Assembly (NCBI GenBank): GCA_002412885.1
Contig: DHVX01000071.1
Span: 85,982-149,981, forward strand
Reading direction: 5' to 3'
Source: Bacteroidales bacterium UBA5197
GTDB lineage: Bacteria > Bacteroidota > Bacteroidia > Bacteroidales > Lentimicrobiaceae
Length of the DNA: 64,000 nucleotides
This document shows positions 63,463-64,000 of this stretch, in pieces. Made by a program: the position numbers and the translations under genes. How positions within the stretch are numbered: the first letter of the stretch is position 1; the number at the start of each line of letters is the position of its first letter. The notes beneath the pieces are model-generated. The model was not told where the DNA came from. It made no database searches and worked only from the letters and a program-made list of their open reading frames with translations.

Positions 63463-63933
63463 ATGAAAACCATATTCATATCCATACTACTCAGCGCACT
63501 CACTCTTTCCGAACTAAGTGCATCAATAGCCGGAGTTAATCCGACACTACCACTCAACTCTCAATACTACGCTGCTAAAGCCGACACCCTGGAAATCAGG
63601 AATGGGATGGCAGAAAATCTGCCACAACCAACAGATGAGGAATACATCAACGATATTCCCTTCGACACAAAAGAGGTGAGCTCTGGCTATTTATTTTCAA
63701 ATCTTCCCAAACCTGCTGAAGAGGCACCGGTGAACGATTTCCCTTTCGACACCAAAACATTATCAGACAGGTTTCTGCATAAAATCTTACCGGAAATTGC
63801 ACCTGAAGAAGAAGGCTATATTAAAGATATACCTTTTAACACTTCATTCATAGCAAACTGCTTCCTGCAGTGTGAAAATTTCCCATTGTGCAAACAGAAA
63901 AAATCTGAAAAGGTTTCTTTTACCGAAAATTAA
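63463..63933 (+). CDS. Small secreted protein with three NDIPFDT-type repeats
   Basis: This 156-residue protein has a signal peptide (MKTIFISILLSALTLSELSAS). The mature part has three imperfect repeats of about 28 residues, each with LP(Q/K/E), an acidic Glu-rich stretch, then NDIPFDTK, NDFPFDTK or KDIPFNTS. The last ends with three cysteines near residues 137-147 (CFLQCENFPLC). The repeats contain a hydrophobic clamp (PF) flanked by acids, suggesting protein binding. I recall similar DIPFDT-type repeats in Bacteroidetes secreted proteins but know no function. The gene is alone and reaches near the window edge. Confidence 0.72.
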   Translation: MKTIFISILLSALTLSELSASIAGVNPTLPLNSQYYAAKADTLEIRNGMAENLPQPTDEEYINDIPFDTKEVSSGYLFSNLPKPAEEAPVNDFPFDTKTLSDRFLHKILPEIAPEEEGYIKDIPFNTSFIANCFLQCENFPLCKQKKSEKVSFTEN

Positions 63934-64000
63934 GTCAATAATAAAGGGAAACACAAATCTTGCGAATTGTATCTCAAATCGAGTAGGAGGAAAATAAAAC

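Overview
The window looks like chromosome from a member of the phylum Bacteroidetes (Bacteroidota), probably an uncultured or environmental relative of the Bacteroidales. The evidence is: a PorX regulator and a protein with a type IX secretion (T9SS) C-terminal sorting domain; a TonB receptor with a carboxypeptidase-like N-terminal domain paired with a DUF4249 lipoprotein; the fused LpxC-FabZ enzyme; many SPII lipoproteins; and TAnnTTTG-type -7 promoter boxes. No rRNA, tRNA, CRISPR array, prophage or complete insertion sequence was recognised.

Layout. 1-8.7 kb: secreted and surface proteins (a left-truncated T9SS-type protein, two lipoproteins, a barrel-like protein, a TPR protein, a DUF4369/thioredoxin-like protein), separated by unusual intergenic arrays of 6-7-base words. 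7.9-12 kb: LutA-like Fe-S protein, a class D (OXA-like) beta-lactamase, aroB and proline dehydrogenase. 12-16.5 kb: a MITE-like repeat, then a barrel-like protein / TonB receptor / DUF4249 lipoprotein unit. 16.6-24.1 kb: a small conserved-looking protein with a terminator, a short MutS-like ATPase, a DUF2200 protein, a Ca/Na antiporter, a PiT-type phosphate transporter, a DedA protein and a lipoprotein. 24.3-30 kb: a LUD-domain protein, purB, alanine dehydrogenase, tsaE and porX. 30-37.5 kb: an HD-domain phosphohydrolase and the lipid A cluster lpxD / lpxC-fabZ / lpxA, then an ABC ATPase, efp and a second LpxD-like acyltransferase. 37.5-51 kb: surface-polysaccharide genes (O-antigen ligase/polymerase, two Wzz-like proteins, a Wzx-like flippase, three glycosyltransferases) interspersed with a proline symporter, murB, ftsE and a methyltransferase. 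51-64 kb: a 1470-residue hybrid histidine kinase, tsaD, a TamB-like protein, a T9SS-secreted protein and a small repeat protein.

How it fits together. Much of the window is envelope biology: lipid A synthesis, polysaccharide polymerisation and flipping, peptidoglycan precursor synthesis (murB), TamB-like lipid or protein transport, T9SS regulation (porX) and its predicted cargo. Proline use is split between proline dehydrogenase (10.8 kb) and the symporter (44.5 kb); each lies beside one copy of the same dispersed repeat. TsaE and TsaD, both needed for tRNA t6A, are also present.

The most unusual structures are non-coding. Four patchwork arrays of heptamer and hexamer words (about 1.9, 4.7, 5.7 and 26.5 kb) all lie between convergent or divergent genes, never inside a co-directional unit. 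A MITE-like element occurs in two copies, one carrying a nested hairpin. Three TAnnTTTG boxes almost touch their start codons, which suggests leaderless mRNAs. Positions of promoters, starts and domains are read by eye, not by any program.
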